64,000 bases of DNA from Nothophaeocryptopus gaeumannii (Eukaryota; Ascomycota; Dothideomycetes; Mycosphaerellales; Mycosphaerellaceae), in the NCBI GenBank assembly GCA_031771865.1, contig JASISA010000010.1, positions 2,542,001 to 2,606,000 on the forward strand, read 5' to 3'. A program made the position numbers and the translations under genes. Below the pieces are notes generated by a model that was not told the origin of the DNA, did no database searches, and saw nothing but the letters and a program-made list of their open reading frames with translations. Of the stretch, positions 21,236 to 31,200 are shown piece after piece (positions within the stretch are counted from its first letter, which is position 1; each line of letters starts with the position of its first letter).

Positions 21236-22336
21236 AGACTACGAATGCACATCGAACCGCTGTAGGGTTGGCATTTGCGTGAGGTGTTAGGAAGTTAGAC
21301 GGGCTGGGATACCTCTTGGAGGTGACTTTATCGGGCGAGAAGCGAGAGGGCTCGTCTGGTGCTGACTGGTTGTGACCATTTGTCCGGGGACAATGTGTGG
21401 GAGTGCAGGATGCTTGTTGTAGTAGTCATGCTCGATGTGAGTTGACCATTCCTTTTACTCTAGGTCATTGAGAGGGGTCACTGGCCAAGATCGAGGGTGT
21501 TTCATGACATTCGCGGGATCGGGAAGCTGACTTGGAATACTGTATAGTTCCAGGCACGTCTCAGTTCCGATGTGAGCAGTGCGATCCGTATGATCGCCGG
21601 CTACAACGTGAGAGATGGGAGTATGGCTCCTATGGCCGCGGATGATGTGTCTCGAGGTAGATGATATCCTGATGAGCCGAGACATGACATCGTGTCCCAT
21701 GCACTTCAAAATATCGAGTGCGAATCACCGGAGTTTCCCAAAAGGAAGCAAATATACCAAAAGAGATCCAAATTGACAACTCTACTCGAAGTACTGCAGC
21801 GCTTGGTGGTAATCCGCTACCTCGCAGTCGATGATACAGATCAGTATGAAGACATGTTGATGCTGTGCTCAAGGCGCTTTCAGGGTTCGAACGTGACAAA
21901 AATGTGAGATTTGACACATCACGGTATCAAAAGGACTCGCATCCACATCGCGTGGTCAGCGACTCGTATACTGACTTCGAATGTCAGCAGTGCGATCCTT
22001 GCGATGTCTAATAGAATTATGGGAGTGAGAGCGCGAATGTCCCTCTGGGAACGAAGATTCACTTCAACACATATTGCTACAATCCGGAGAAATCGAGTTC
22101 CATCGAGCACATTTCGATCGAGAATACAACTGTTCAACTGATTTAATCAATAGATCGGCTGGTGATTAAGTGCAAGTTCAAACAGATTTATACTGTCGCA
22201 GAATGCATCGCGTGGGTTTTGAATGACTGTAATTGTGAGTCAACAAGCGATCCAACATCACAAGCGAGAGCCCATTTGCTCGCCAGCAATCCGGACGTGC
22301 ACTTGTATTATACCTCAGAACTGACAGAAACACTCG
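21236..22336. other. Intergenic region with possible decayed sequence
   Basis: No gene supported. Two stretches, near 21571-21590 and 21981-22000, share the core CAGTGCGATCC with similar flanks, possibly an old diverged duplication. The rest shows no structure I can name. Confidence 0.3.
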
Positions 22337-22411
22337 GGAATTGTGGTCCAATGGTAAGACATCGGTATTTCAAGTGCCTTGAGGATGGTAGTTCGATTCT
22401 GCCCTTTTCCA
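22337..22411 (+). tRNA. Degenerate tRNA-like sequence (tRNA-Glu-like, possibly a pseudogene)
   Basis: A cloverleaf can be drawn: acceptor GGAATTG with CTTTTCC (5 of 7 pairs, two T-T mismatches) and discriminator A; D stem GTC/GAC around a loop containing ATGGTAA; T arm GGTAG-TTCGATT-CTGCC (five pairs, one wobble). The 5' half TTGTGGTCCAATGGT closely resembles nuclear tRNA-Glu. The anticodon arm is the weak point. With standard spacing the loop is ATTTCAA (anticodon TTC, Glu) but its stem barely pairs; shifting by one gives a four-pair stem and anticodon TCA. The B box (AGTTCGATTCT) is off consensus. It is most likely a decayed or unusual tRNA gene. Confidence 0.4.
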
Positions 22412-22609
22412 CTCTTTCTGCACATCGATTCCTTCGCCTTTCCTTTCCTGCTGATGAGTTTCCCTTGAAGGTCGACTTGAAGTGGCAATTGGCGTACTGA
22501 AATGTGTCCGGTAGGCGTGAGATGACAGCGGCAGTAACTCATCGCTTTTCATATCTTTGTACAAATTGATTTTACATATTGATACATGAAGTCGTACATC
22601 CTCCACATC

Positions 22610-24179
22610 TCACTTCTTCAGGTTCGCAAACGCGGAGTAGCCTGCACTGATCATCTGCTCCGTCGTCGCCTCGGCATTCGGTCTCGTCGCAGGCCGTTCA
22701 ATATCGATAGAAGAGACCGGCGAGCATCTTTCAACTTCGACAATCGGCACAGGTTTCGGTAGTGCCTGCTGCATGGCGATCGACCCAGGCGGGCCCTGGT
22801 ACTGGACTTGTCCCCTCTGTGGATGCTCATTCGACGGCACACGCAGCTCATACACTCTATCCTGGTCCTGCGATTTGGCGTGGTTGTTCGACTTTCCGTA
22901 ACTGCTGAATTGCTTGCCAGTGAGCATTGTATAGGTACGCTGAAGCAGTCCAGCCACTGCTGGTATGCAAGCGCAGACCACTCCGAGGTTTATTTCGACA
23001 TTGCTCCAAATGGCGATGGAGTTGTAAAGATAGGTGACGTTTGCCGCGGCGCCCCAGACAGCGAGGGATCGTAAGCGGATGATACTGCAGAGAGTGACGA
23101 AGAGACCGATCATGAAGGTGAGAAGTACGGCAATCTTCTTGCGTGTTGGGATCGAGAGTGATAGCAGCCTGGGTACTGGAAGCATGATGACGGCGATGTC
23201 GAAGAAGATGTTCAGTCCAGCAGTGGCGAATATGAGGGCGTTGACATTGATGCACGCTCCTTCGTGCATCCTATCCCACTTTGTCCACGAGTAAGTGATG
23301 GGTTGGCACTGCAGGCCAAGCACGACCATACTGACAGCTGCGTCTGCGAAGATCAAAACCATCAGTGTCAGACACGAGCGGCGGAACCATCTCGAGTTCG
23401 GTCGTGTCTCGGGCCACATGCGCAGGTAAAGTAGCAGAATCGAGATCTTGCTTGCTGCGATTTCGATAACGTAGGTGTACTCGGAGACATAGAACCAGTA
23501 CAAGATATTGGTGATGTTGACAGCCGGATTTTGGACCATCCATATGTCCTTGCCCAGCCCGAGGTTCGTCATCATGGTCAGGATCGCGTCTGACGGAATG
23601 AGAAGTATCCAGCAGAGGAAAATAGTCCAGTCGTCCCAAGAGTAGCCGCTTCCTTTCAAAGAGGGGAGGCGAGATATGAATCGGCAAATGACGCAGATGG
23701 TCGCTAATGTGAACATCGTCCAGGATACTCTCCTCGTCTGGCCTCCCTCGTCTCGAACCGGAGCCTTACATGAGATGGCAGAGTATCCCTTCGCCTCTGT
23801 GAAGCTCTGTCAGCAAATCTCATGACATTTGGCGTGTGTTGAAGCTTACCCAAAGCATCAACGACTGTACAATTCGCAGTCAAACAGGCGGCCACCGCAG
23901 TGCTGTACGGGACGCTCGTGCACAAGCAACTCAGATCTGTCGGACCGCCGCAACCTGACGCCGGCAGACCTTGTGCGATACATGATTGCTGGCTTGCGGT
24001 CAGATTCGATGACATTACCTCCAGTTGCAAGTTCTACTCACGGAGCATTTCGAAAGCGTGGGCAGCGGTGGCTCAGGTTGTTGTCGTCGTATGATCAACG
24101 ACTTGTCAACAGCGAATGCCTGAGCGAGCTGTAGCAGAGCAGACGCCGTCAAAACGAGCGTGGAGAGTGCGAACTTCAT
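22610..24179 (-). CDS. CFEM-domain rhodopsin-like receptor (PTH11-type GPCR)
   Basis: Three exons on the minus strand, 24042-24179, 23850-23988 and 22610-23796, give 487 residues. A signal peptide (MKFALSTLVLTASALLQLAQ) precedes a CFEM domain with eight cysteines: KCSQSC, ASGC, LSCLC, AACLTANC and finally ISCKAP, which lies in exon 3. The join to exon 3 needs the acceptor TTCACAG; the earlier CTGACAG would cause a stop. Seven membrane helices follow from TMFTLATICVICRF, with the fungal rhodopsin-type features WDDWTIFLCWILL and PVPRLLSLSIPTRKKIAV. The C-terminal about 100 residues are cytosolic and polar. Proteins of this class include Pth11 of the rice blast fungus, a surface receptor for plant-contact cues, but most members are uncharacterised. 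It should sit in the plasma membrane with the CFEM outside. Confidence 0.9.
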
Positions 24180-25706
24180 GATGCCGCCAGTCCGCCCAGT
24201 GGGTCCAGCAGTAGAACAAGCGAACGAGTGTGCGAGTCCGAAGAGGCGACAGAACCGATCAGTAATTGAATACCGAGCGCCACCAAGTATAACAAGTCCA
24301 GCTGTGTCCTCCGCGGTGCCTTAAGATCCCAGCAAACAATCACAGTCAAAACGGTTCCTCCTCCTGGCGCAAAGGAAGAACTCCCCTCACGCGAAACAGC
24401 TATTAGAGGTGCAAGGAATGTTCGCAGATCGCAGTAATATCAACCTCGAAGCCAAGTGCGAGTGCGACCGCACTTCCCCAAGAGCCGGATGCAACCTCCA
24501 ACATCCAACGACGAGGAGATCTTCTTGGGCGAACCTGCTTCGACGCTTGCTGACATTTCTCCCCAACAAGTGGAGGATGTGACGAAAGGGTCCGTATTTG
24601 GACTTGACCGAGGCTGACGAGAGTACATCACTTCTTCATCAGGATGTACAGTACCGTCTCAGGAGATGCGGTTAGATTGGCTTTTGGCCGTTGATATGGG
24701 GATGATGTGCCGCCTACGGCAGCGGCTGGATGATCGTCGACCTACCGCGGGATGCATAATACGGGTCCAGCTCCGTGAGGATGCGGGTAGTCAGTAGTTG
24801 CCATGCGGTGCGGATATCCATAGCCATGATGCATGCCAAAGATGTCGTCTTCCACAATAGCTGTCCGCACATACCGAGTCGACAGGGCAAGCTGCGGACA
24901 AGTTGTTTCAGGAGGAGATGAAGTCGGGGAGAAAGACTTCCAACGTCTCTTCTGCCGTCCGAGCTTCTCCTCCTTGTACCTGGCTAGTCTTTTAGTAGTG
25001 ATGGCGGGCCTCCTAGTGCAAACCTTCCTGTATAAGCTTATACCAGCTCGCCCTTCCATATGCATTGGCGTCCGTGCCATTGCGAACCAACAGTGTATCG
25101 TGAAACGCACCACTACCGGTCGCGTGAAGGACGTTGATGCAACCAAAGAACGCATCACCGACCACCGACGAAGGTGGCTGGGGACGAGATTCTACAGACC
25201 TTCGATACCTGCAGTTTGTCACACACTGTATCCTCGAAAGGGCCAAAGAATTGCCGAGAAGCACTGATGCGATTTGAGATCTCGAACTCAAGCAACATGG
25301 TGTCAGAAGCCTCACAGTATTCTTCAGCCGACTGTAGTCGCTTGAGCGCAGAGTTGCGGCCACAATCATACCGTTGAAGCACTACGAATCACGAAGCTCA
25401 GTAGGTTGGAAACGGTCGCCACGTACCATTGAAATAATTCGCATGCTGCCAAGGCATGCCGCGATGCCGAGCTACGAAGGACGTTCGCAAGTCGCACGCA
25501 AGAAGGCAAATGCACGAAGTGTTTGTTTGATGCAGCATTGTTGAACAAATTGGGTATGTAGAATTGAATTAGTTGTGATCTCGGTAGATCGCAGCTGATT
25601 CTACATATGCTGTCATAGGTAGTTCGCTAACAATACATTGGGGCATCATCTATGTACAATCAGGATACAATCAATATCGGGTCTTCGGCACGTGGAAGTA
25701 CCATCT
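24180..25706. other. Intergenic region between receptor and peroxidase genes
   Basis: About 1.5 kb with open frames on both strands (24742-25158 minus, 24833-25267 plus) that overlap each other and show no motif. The first 200 bases are the likely promoter of the CFEM receptor, and the last 150 the 3' flank of the peroxidase gene. Confidence 0.4.
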
Positions 25707-27052
25707 CTAGTGGTCAGAACCAGTTGGGCTGTACTTGTGTCCAGGGAACTTATTGAACAAGCTCTGATCAAACTTGTCAACAATAGGGCAGTCCGCCTTG
25801 ATGAGCGGCTTGATGGCCTTGTTGACCAGGTCCGTGATCGGCGAAAGCTCACTGACCAGCAAGTTTGCAGAGTCCGGAATCAAGCCCTGCGCGAGCTGAG
25901 CGTAGAAGCAGGACGCTTTGCCGTTCGCCAGATCTGCCAGTCCCATCGCACCACCAGTCAAATCCTCGAGATCAACGCCGGCGTATGAGTTGACGGTCCC
26001 CTGATTTCCTCCGAGATGAAACGAATCTGGGAAGGCAGCATACTGAACACCAACATCCGAGTCCGCATTTGGAATATCGTAGCTGAAGGCCAACGGACGT
26101 CTGTACCAGTTCTCCGGGATACGCTCCTGGCCCTTCTCCCAAGTAAAGTTAGGGTACTCGCCCTTGACAGCGAAGAATTGCTTGAATGTCTCGCCATCCA
26201 AGTATCCACTTTTCTCCTCCTCGGTGTGGTTGCTCATCAAGTTGATGACGAAGAAGTAAGCAGCCGGAGCGACGATCACGCCCGAGAAGGGAGCAGAGAA
26301 GAAGTAAGGGTTTGTGGCGACGGATTGCTTGCCCTTGTTTGAGAAGTCTACGGCGAGACCGTCCATCGTGCAGCGGACGGAGCCATCGGGCTTAATGCAA
26401 GTCTTGTACGTCGCTGCGAAGCGAGTAACATCCAAGCTATGGGCATCTCCGTGGTTCGTGTAGGCATCGAAGCGACCGATAGATTTGTCGCTTTCGTAGG
26501 TATTATGGGACCAAGTGATGCCTTGGGGTTGGCCGAGCAGGCTGGAAGTGAGAGTGTCGGTTGGTGGTGGGCCTCCGATGCTCCAGGTTCCTAGTACGGG
26601 GTCGCCATTGAATAAAATTGCGTAGACTGCGAGGAAGGAGGAGAGGCCTGGCCCCATTCCGAATGCTGAAGCTAGACCTTCGACAGTTTCGGCCAAAGTC
26701 GTCACGCCAGTCCTGGACAGATATCCGTGGTTGGCAGCTGCAACAGTCTCAGAATCATCTTCACGGATATCCCGACAAGCTACAAACCTGCGTTCAGACC
26801 TGGGCAAGGTCCTCGAATCTCATCCGCACCCGGCGCAGCATACGCATGATCCCCCTCAACCGAAACATACTGCTCCTTCGCATCGAACGTCAAACAAGGA
26901 ATATTTCCACAGTTCGTTCGCGCCTTGCTAAGAGCTCGGGCTGCCTCGAGCGAAGGGACCTGCCGTTTCTGCTGTTTTGCGACATCTTCGAGTGCGAATG
27001 GGTATGCCAGCGCCGAAGAGGCGAGACCGAGAAGTGCGATGCTGGACTTCAT
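25707..27052 (-). CDS. Secreted heme-thiolate peroxidase (chloroperoxidase/unspecific peroxygenase family)
   Basis: Two exons, 26788-27052 and 25707-26737, give 431 residues. The signal peptide is MKSSIALLGLASSALA. The proximal heme-cysteine motif GPCPGLNAAANHGYLSRTGV is split by the intron, which is good proof of the join. The distal acid is probably the Glu of NTYESDKSIGRFDAY, matching the family E-x-D-x-S-x-x-R pattern. A further Cys pair (TCIKPDGSVRC) may form a disulfide. Family members (Peroxidase_2) use hydrogen peroxide for halogenation or oxygen insertion into alkanes and aromatics outside the cell. At about 430 residues it is on the long side and resembles the long UPO class rather than the 260-residue short class. 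The activity itself cannot be read from sequence. Confidence 0.92.
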
Positions 27053-27903
27053 CGTGGAAGGAAGAAAGGACTGTACGATACGCTGTACCAAATAATGCAA
27101 GGAATGACGAGCTGCCGCAAGGCTTCGCGAAAGGTGATGCTCAGAAGAAGCGAGCGGACGTTGCGATCGCACGCAACAGGAGCAACGAGGACTTCTTGAA
27201 GCCTCTTGCCAAGTGTGTGTGAGAATGGAGGGAAAGTCAAAGAAAGCTCCGCATGCGACAAAAAGGGTCAGCAAGAAGCAGCTCCACGTCTCTGGCTCCC
27301 AACTCCTTACCCACGTGCATCGCAAACCGCACCGCCTACGTGCTAAGGTATCAAGGCGAGCAAGGATTCTGTACAACGATCGTCAGCGCAAGTCCGTTGA
27401 GCATGTATGGCCGGTGAAGCTCTAAAAATTATCAAAGCTGAGGATTCAGGAGCGAAGAACCGTTCGCGCGAAGTTGTTGTTGTAATGGCGTCGCGACCCC
27501 TTCCATGTGCCGACAAGCCGGTTGACGGCGCGGATGCAAGTGTCGACTCCTTCGCTGATCCCACCACGCGGACCGAACTCTCTTCATTGCGAGCCGTGTT
27601 TTGATCAATCGTGACCCGTTCGTATAACGCACGGTTCCAGTTCGTGTTGTGAGGCTGCAAAGAAGCTGTTGTTCGCCTCATTCGCGTTGTTCGACACTGA
27701 GACCGTGGACGAAGTTTGCAGAAGGATATCACCCTGCCAAAGCGCGACAACTCCACCTGAAACATGCCATCAACCACAATACACACGCTTAGAACGATGC
27801 AATGCAAGAACGCCGCCAGGCAGAGTCCGCGGAAGAAGAGGTTCGCCCTGCAAGGTTGCCCACATACCCATGTCGACCTTGCGCAGTGATGAGGAGTGTA
27901 GAG
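27053..27903. other. Intergenic region upstream of the peroxidase gene
   Basis: About 850 bases containing the promoter of the peroxidase. Several short open frames are present on both strands; none is supported by motifs or splice logic. Confidence 0.4.
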
Positions 27904-28259
27904 CTATATATCGAGGTCAACTGTTTGTCAGCAATCCTGGATAGTATGGAGTCTCTCCTCTCACCACAAGGTATCATTATGCGTTCGTGCGTGTGATAGA
28001 TCTTCCAGATGGCGGCCATAGCGATCGCGTTCGTCAATGTGTGGTCGAGATCCATGTTGGGAGGTCGAGTACCCTCGATGTTGATTGTTCCTGGTGCAGC
28101 CCTCGTTGCATTGGACAAGCCCAGAAGGGCGGTTGGGTTGCAATGCTTCTGATATTCATGCTCGTAACGAGTCTATATACATTCATGTAACTCATGTCAT
28201 GGCATTTTCCGTTTGCCCCACCGCAGCAAAGGATACCCGAACACCTCGCTGAACGACAT
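27904..28259 (-). CDS. Small spliced gene directly behind APC1 (candidate)
   Basis: Exons 28245-28259, 27965-28172 and 27904-27920 sum to 79 codons plus stop. The central exon reads like a real protein: TRYEHEYQKHCNPTALLGLS, NATRAAPGTINIEGTRPPN, then MDLDHTLTNAIAMAAIWKIY. The second intron is strong (GTGAGA, branch GCTGAC, acceptor AAACAG, 44 nt). The first is weaker: a GTGTTC donor after MSFSE, ending GTATATAG just after an in-frame TAG. The putative ATG lies only two bases after the APC1 stop, so this frame is either expressed from within the APC1 3' end, carried on a joint transcript, or has a different first exon. No family is recognised. Confidence 0.4.
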
Positions 28260-28261
28260 GA

Positions 28262-31200
28262 TCAAACACTGGGCGCAGCGTGTCTACTTCGCTCCTCAAT
28301 CCCTGCTTTCAGAACCTCCACAACTTCCTTGCCGATCCACCTCATGTCATCCTCTTTGGGATCGCGTCTCCTGAATCTTTCCGCCCAGGCGAAAAGGATC
28401 CTCAGGTTGTACAGTTCCTCCTTGCGATTGCTGCTCACAGCCTTCGCCAGTACCAGCCTATCGTCAACAACGGTCGTTCTCTCGTCGGTATACACGCTCG
28501 AATTCACATCAGGAGGAAGCAACAGATCAACATCCGCTCTGTCGAGGGTATCGAAAGCAGGGAGTGCAAAGAGGCTCTGCCAGAAATTCAGCGTACCGGA
28601 CTTGGATGCTTGAGGAGATAGACTCATGTCTTCGAAAGCGGCGAGGGCAGCGCCGAAGACACTATCATGCGCTTCAGCAGCTGGGCATCTCCTGACACAG
28701 ACCCTTTGATCTCGCTTGAATACGTCCAGATGCGCTGGGTTTTTGGCGAAGTCGAGAGTGACGCGCCAGTAAGCTGGGTCATCTGTTTGGACAGTCGAGA
28801 TGCTCTCCAAGGCAGGTAGGAGGCATGGTGCTCGAAGACCTTGGACGCTTCCATTCCTCATTGTGACTTTGATGGGCATGTGAATCGGTCTTTGCGTGTC
28901 AATGTCCTCAACAACGATGCATCTCGCTTCTGCCGCCATCACCCACATATGGCGCAAAGCTTGCAAGTGGACCTTGTTGTCGTTCGCATCAATGGGCCAA
29001 ATAGGGTAAAAAGCGATCATCAGCGCTGCAGTAGCCAGGTCCGATGTGCCAAATGTGAAAGTGCCGCCACCCAGGAACAGTACACCAATGGCCATATGCG
29101 TGCACAAGTGTGAGCCGTACTGGGTATCCGGCTCTGTGCGACCATGCATACGACGAAGGTTTCTGAACGTCTCTAGGTCGCCTGTTCCAGCCATAACAGT
29201 TGCTGCGCACAGTGCAAGCACATCCATGCATCGCCTCAAGCTGGCCCGAGCCACCTTTGCGTCGAAATAGAAGGCGTCTGCACCAGCTGCGAGGGAGTGA
29301 AAGAACTTGAGCAAGCTCAGGATTTCATCTCTCGCCAGCTCATTGCCAGACCCCGCGTATTTCAAACTCATTGCCCAAGCTAATCCGGTGAAGACGTTGA
29401 AGAGGGGAATGTATGCGCTGTCTAAAGTATGCTTGGCGAGCATGTATTCGAACACTTGCTTTGAGCGCGTCTTGTAGCATGTTGGAAGGTTTTCCTGGAT
29501 CCAACCCTGATCGTAAGTCGGCCCTTTGGCTTCGATGGTATTCCAGAGAATGACATGCTTAGCCATCGCGCGCAACATCAACATGTCAGGACGGACTTGA
29601 TCGAACTGCGCTTCCGTATCTGGAATGTCGACCTTCGCTGCGACCGAAGCATCTCCACTCTTCATGTAAACCAACGCCAATGCCATGACCGCACCTGCAG
29701 TGGCTCTATCAAATACATGAACAGCATGGATAGGTCGTGATCCCACAGCCATAGCAAGTAGTCGTTCTGGTATGTGCATCCCACGCAAGCCCTGCAGGTT
29801 GTTGCCTTTGCCAAGGTTGATGAGACCGAGCGCAAAGCCGGCAGCAAGGCGGTAGCTCTCATCTCGCAACGGGTCTGGTCCACTGTCAGGGTCTTCGACT
29901 TCCATATACTCAATCTCCGAGAGCATGGTCTCGCTCATACGCCGATGCTGGGTGTCGCAGTATAGTAGACCAATGCCCATCAAGCCGGCTGTTTGCGTTG
30001 CAGGCGAGACGTTCAGCTCTGCGGCGCCTGGTGGCAGCATCTTGGTAATGTGGACTGATAACATGCGAGTGATCAGTCCGTCCATAGTACCAAGATATGA
30101 AGCTGACAATCCAAGTAGCAGACCGACCGAAGTCATCGTATGTTTTGGGGTGAGATACTTGAAGGATAGCCATTTGGCTAGGTGTCGAAGATGACCCCCA
30201 AGACCGAGAGCCAGCAACAGCCCAGCATGTCTATTCGTAAGCTCATTCGGCTTGTTGAATGCAATCCAGGACGTGTCGATGCCTTTGACACTCGTTGAGA
30301 TGCGAAGTCCGGATGACACACCAGCATGGAAGTACGCCCAGTTGACTTTCTCCTCTGTCAGGCTGCTACGATCCAGCGTCATCGTATGTCCCATTGGCTG
30401 CATGAGAACGCTTGCGTTGAATCCAGGAAGATGGAACTTCTCGGTCAAAAGAGGAGTCTGGCCGTCGTAGTGGATCATTCCGTCTCCAGCGGGCAAGGCA
30501 GTCATCCTCTGGGCCACGTAGTGCATAACTCGCCGTTGTTGCTCGAAGTGCATCTGCTCGTCCCATTCTGGTTGCTTTTGACATTGCCCGATCTGTTGAC
30601 TATTGAAGTGCATCAAGCTGGTCGCTTCCACTAACCGTCGATCGTCGCTGAAGATCAGCTGCGATACAGCATGGCGACCCGCTTCTTTCGTCCTGCCATG
30701 AGGAGTTGGGTGATCTAGCGCATTGCAGATTGACAACACATCATGCGGTCCGAAAGAAGAGTTGCCATGGGCTCTGGTCTGGGCACCTATCTCGCGTTCA
30801 GCATCCACAACCAGATCGGCTCGCCCTACAAGCTGTAGTATTTGAGATGGCCACGTCGTTGAAGGCTCGTTTTCACACCGGGTTATGGCCTCTTTCAACG
30901 GAGCAACAACGGATTCTGGATACATCTCCAGTATTTCGAATGTGAGGTCTTTCTCTACGAGCAGCTCAACTATCCTAGCTGGCCCTGCAGTGAAGCCATG
31001 AGACGCGGCTATCACCTCCGACAGAAATGCCAATTTTGGTGTCAGACTGCTTGTAAGAGCAGCTGGGACTTTAGACGGAAGCACGCCAGTGTCGTGGTTG
31101 GTGTTGGCGATCATGGACAGCGAAGGAAACCGCTCGGGGGAAGCATACTTTACTGCATGCTCGAACCACTGGAAAACACCTACGGGCTGTTCGAGGAAAG

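Noticed and set aside
21571..22000. Possible diverged tandem duplication sharing CAGTGCGATCC
   Set aside because: Similarity outside the 11-base core is weak and could be chance.
24742..25267. Overlapping open frames on both strands, one with a hydrophobic stretch
   Set aside because: Neither has start context, splice signals or motifs, and they exclude each other.
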